NCBI GenBank assembly: GCA_024235635.1
Contig: JACKMA010000002.1
Span: 62,001 to 126,000, forward strand
From: Zoogloeaceae bacterium
Lineage (GTDB): Bacteria > Pseudomonadota > Gammaproteobacteria > Burkholderiales > Rhodocyclaceae
Reading direction: 5' to 3'
Length of the DNA stretch: 64,000 bases
Made by a program: the position numbers and the translations under genes. The notes below the pieces were generated by a model. That model was not told the DNA's origin, made no database searches, and saw only the letters and a list, made by a program, of their open reading frames with translations. Numbering within the stretch: the first letter of the stretch is position 1; every line of letters begins with the position of its first letter. Shown here piece by piece: positions 63,155 through 64,000 of the stretch.

Positions 63155-64000
63155 ATGGCACAACTGATCGACGCGGCCGACGTCGCGCGCCTGATTCCGA
63201 ACGGGGCTACGCTGTACTGCACCGGCATGGGCCTCGCCGGCTTCGCCGAGGAAGTCGCGAAGGCGGTGTCCGCCGCCTTCGAGAGCACCGGTCACCCGCG
63301 CGACCTGACCCTGTACCACGCCACCGGCGTCGGCAACGGCCGCGACCGGGGCGTGCATCATTTTGCCCACGAGGGCCTGTTGAAACGCATCGTCGGCGGT
63401 CATTTCGGCGTCGGCGGACCACGGCTGATGAAGCTCGTCATGGACGGGCGCATCGAGGCCTACAACCTGCCGCAGGGTGCCCTCGCCAGGCTGCCTCGCG
63501 AAATCGCCGGCCGCCGTCCTGGCTTCATCTCGAAGGTCGGGCTCGGCACCTTCGTCGATCCACGGGTGGAAGGCGGCAAGGTCAATGCCGCGGCCGAGGA
63601 GGATCTGGTCGAGGTGCTGGAACTGGCCGGCGAGGAGTGGCTGTTCTTCCGCGCGCCGAAGGTCGATGTCGCGCTGATTCGCGGCTCGGTCGCGGACGAG
63701 CGCGGCAACCTGTCGATGAAGCGCGAAGGCGTGCTGCTCGAGAGCCTGTCGGTGGCACAGGCCGCTCGCGCCTGCGGCGGCATCGTCATCGCCCAGGTCG
63801 AGCACGTGGTCAGCGCCGGCAGCCTCAACGCGCGCGAGGTGGCGGTGCCGGGCATCCTGGTCGATTATCTGGTCAAGGCGAAGCCCGAGAACCACCTGCA
63901 GACCATGAACACCTACTACAACCCGGCCTACTCGGGCGAGATCCGGGTGGTGCGCGGCGCCTTGCCGGCGATGCCGCTGGACCCGCGCAAGATCATCGCC
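63155..64000 (+). CDS. CoA-transferase, propionate/acetate CoA-transferase type (partial, runs off window)
   Basis: The 282 residues present begin MAQLIDAADVARLIPNGATL and continue with LTLYHATGVGNGRDRGVHHFAHEGL, GGHFGVGGPRL, YNLPQGALARLPREIAG and DERGNLSMKREG. These are features of the fused alpha-beta family I CoA-transferases such as YdiF/Pct. The catalytic Glu of the second half lies beyond the window. It could move CoA between acetyl- or succinyl-CoA and the pathway acid, sparing ATP. The start follows GAGGACGGAATCGCC, 13 nt after the SDR stop. Confidence 0.88.
   Translation, partial: MAQLIDAADVARLIPNGATLYCTGMGLAGFAEEVAKAVSAAFESTGHPRDLTLYHATGVGNGRDRGVHHFAHEGLLKRIVGGHFGVGGPRLMKLVMDGRIEAYNLPQGALARLPREIAGRRPGFISKVGLGTFVDPRVEGGKVNAAAEEDLVEVLELAGEEWLFFRAPKVDVALIRGSVADERGNLSMKREGVLLESLSVAQAARACGGIVIAQVEHVVSAGSLNAREVAVPGILVDYLVKAKPENHLQTMNTYYNPAYSGEIRVVRGALPAMPLDPRKIIA

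Noticed and set aside
1..64000. CRISPR arrays, prophage genes, rRNA operons
   Set aside because: No regularly spaced direct repeats of CRISPR type, no phage structural or integrase genes and no rRNA sequence were seen; the only mobile DNA is the two IS21 copies.

Overview
This is a high-GC stretch of a Gram-negative chromosome, most likely a betaproteobacterium (Burkholderiales or Rhodocyclales). The evidence for that is a trimeric porin ending in GIFHSF, a PEP-CTERM exported protein, an AcuR/AcuI pair, a DUF1178 protein, and repeated GGAGACAA ribosome-binding leaders. Genes are tightly packed and many neighbours overlap by ATGA.

Region 1 (1-28056) is a catabolic region. Two direct copies of one IS21-family element (1-2418 and 18336-20918) bracket about 16 kb. 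The bracketed genes are an acyl-CoA dehydrogenase / SDR / APH-type kinase / small protein / histidine phosphatase operon that resembles a split ACAD10-11 (LvaABCD-like) 4-hydroxyacyl-CoA pathway, two paralogous TPP lyases, an aldo/keto reductase, an FCD-type GntR regulator, an acyl-CoA ligase, a transporter and a Tat-exported Rieske protein. IS copy 2 sits inside the gene for a PQQ alcohol dehydrogenase, exactly between signal peptide and mature enzyme, with a 9-bp target duplication. After it come an AldA-like aldehyde dehydrogenase, an outer-membrane protein, a quinone oxidoreductase and the acuR-acuI pair. A short dyad, TTCTGAATACAGAA and variants, lies at five promoters of this region and probably defines the GntR regulon.

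Region 2 (28694-36452) holds an orphan hybrid sensor kinase, an FMN reductase, rtcB, rnz and a Crp/Fnr-type regulator.

Region 3 (36722-48100) holds a PEP-CTERM protein and then what I think is the most novel item: a three-gene RiPP-like operon (37598-41773). It encodes a 155-residue protein with a double-glycine leader and a heptad Cys repeat C-x3-(T/S)-x-L, a lyase-like protein, and a PqqD-like/kinase/LanC fusion. Next are a lipoprotein, a FecR-TPR-beta-barrel protein and a CHASE2 adenylate cyclase.

Region 4 (48345-53158) holds tRNA-Gly(GCC), a phosphodiesterase-type protein, a DUF1178 protein, aroE, a small membrane protein beside a frameshifted L,D-transpeptidase-like (DUF2778) fragment, and a porin.

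Region 5 (53520-64000, running off the end) is one long operon: a branched-chain/aromatic-acid type ABC importer, a feruloyl-CoA-synthase-like ligase, enoyl-CoA hydratase, thiolase, SDR and CoA-transferase. It probably imports an aryl- or acyl-carboxylate and degrades its side chain by beta-oxidation.
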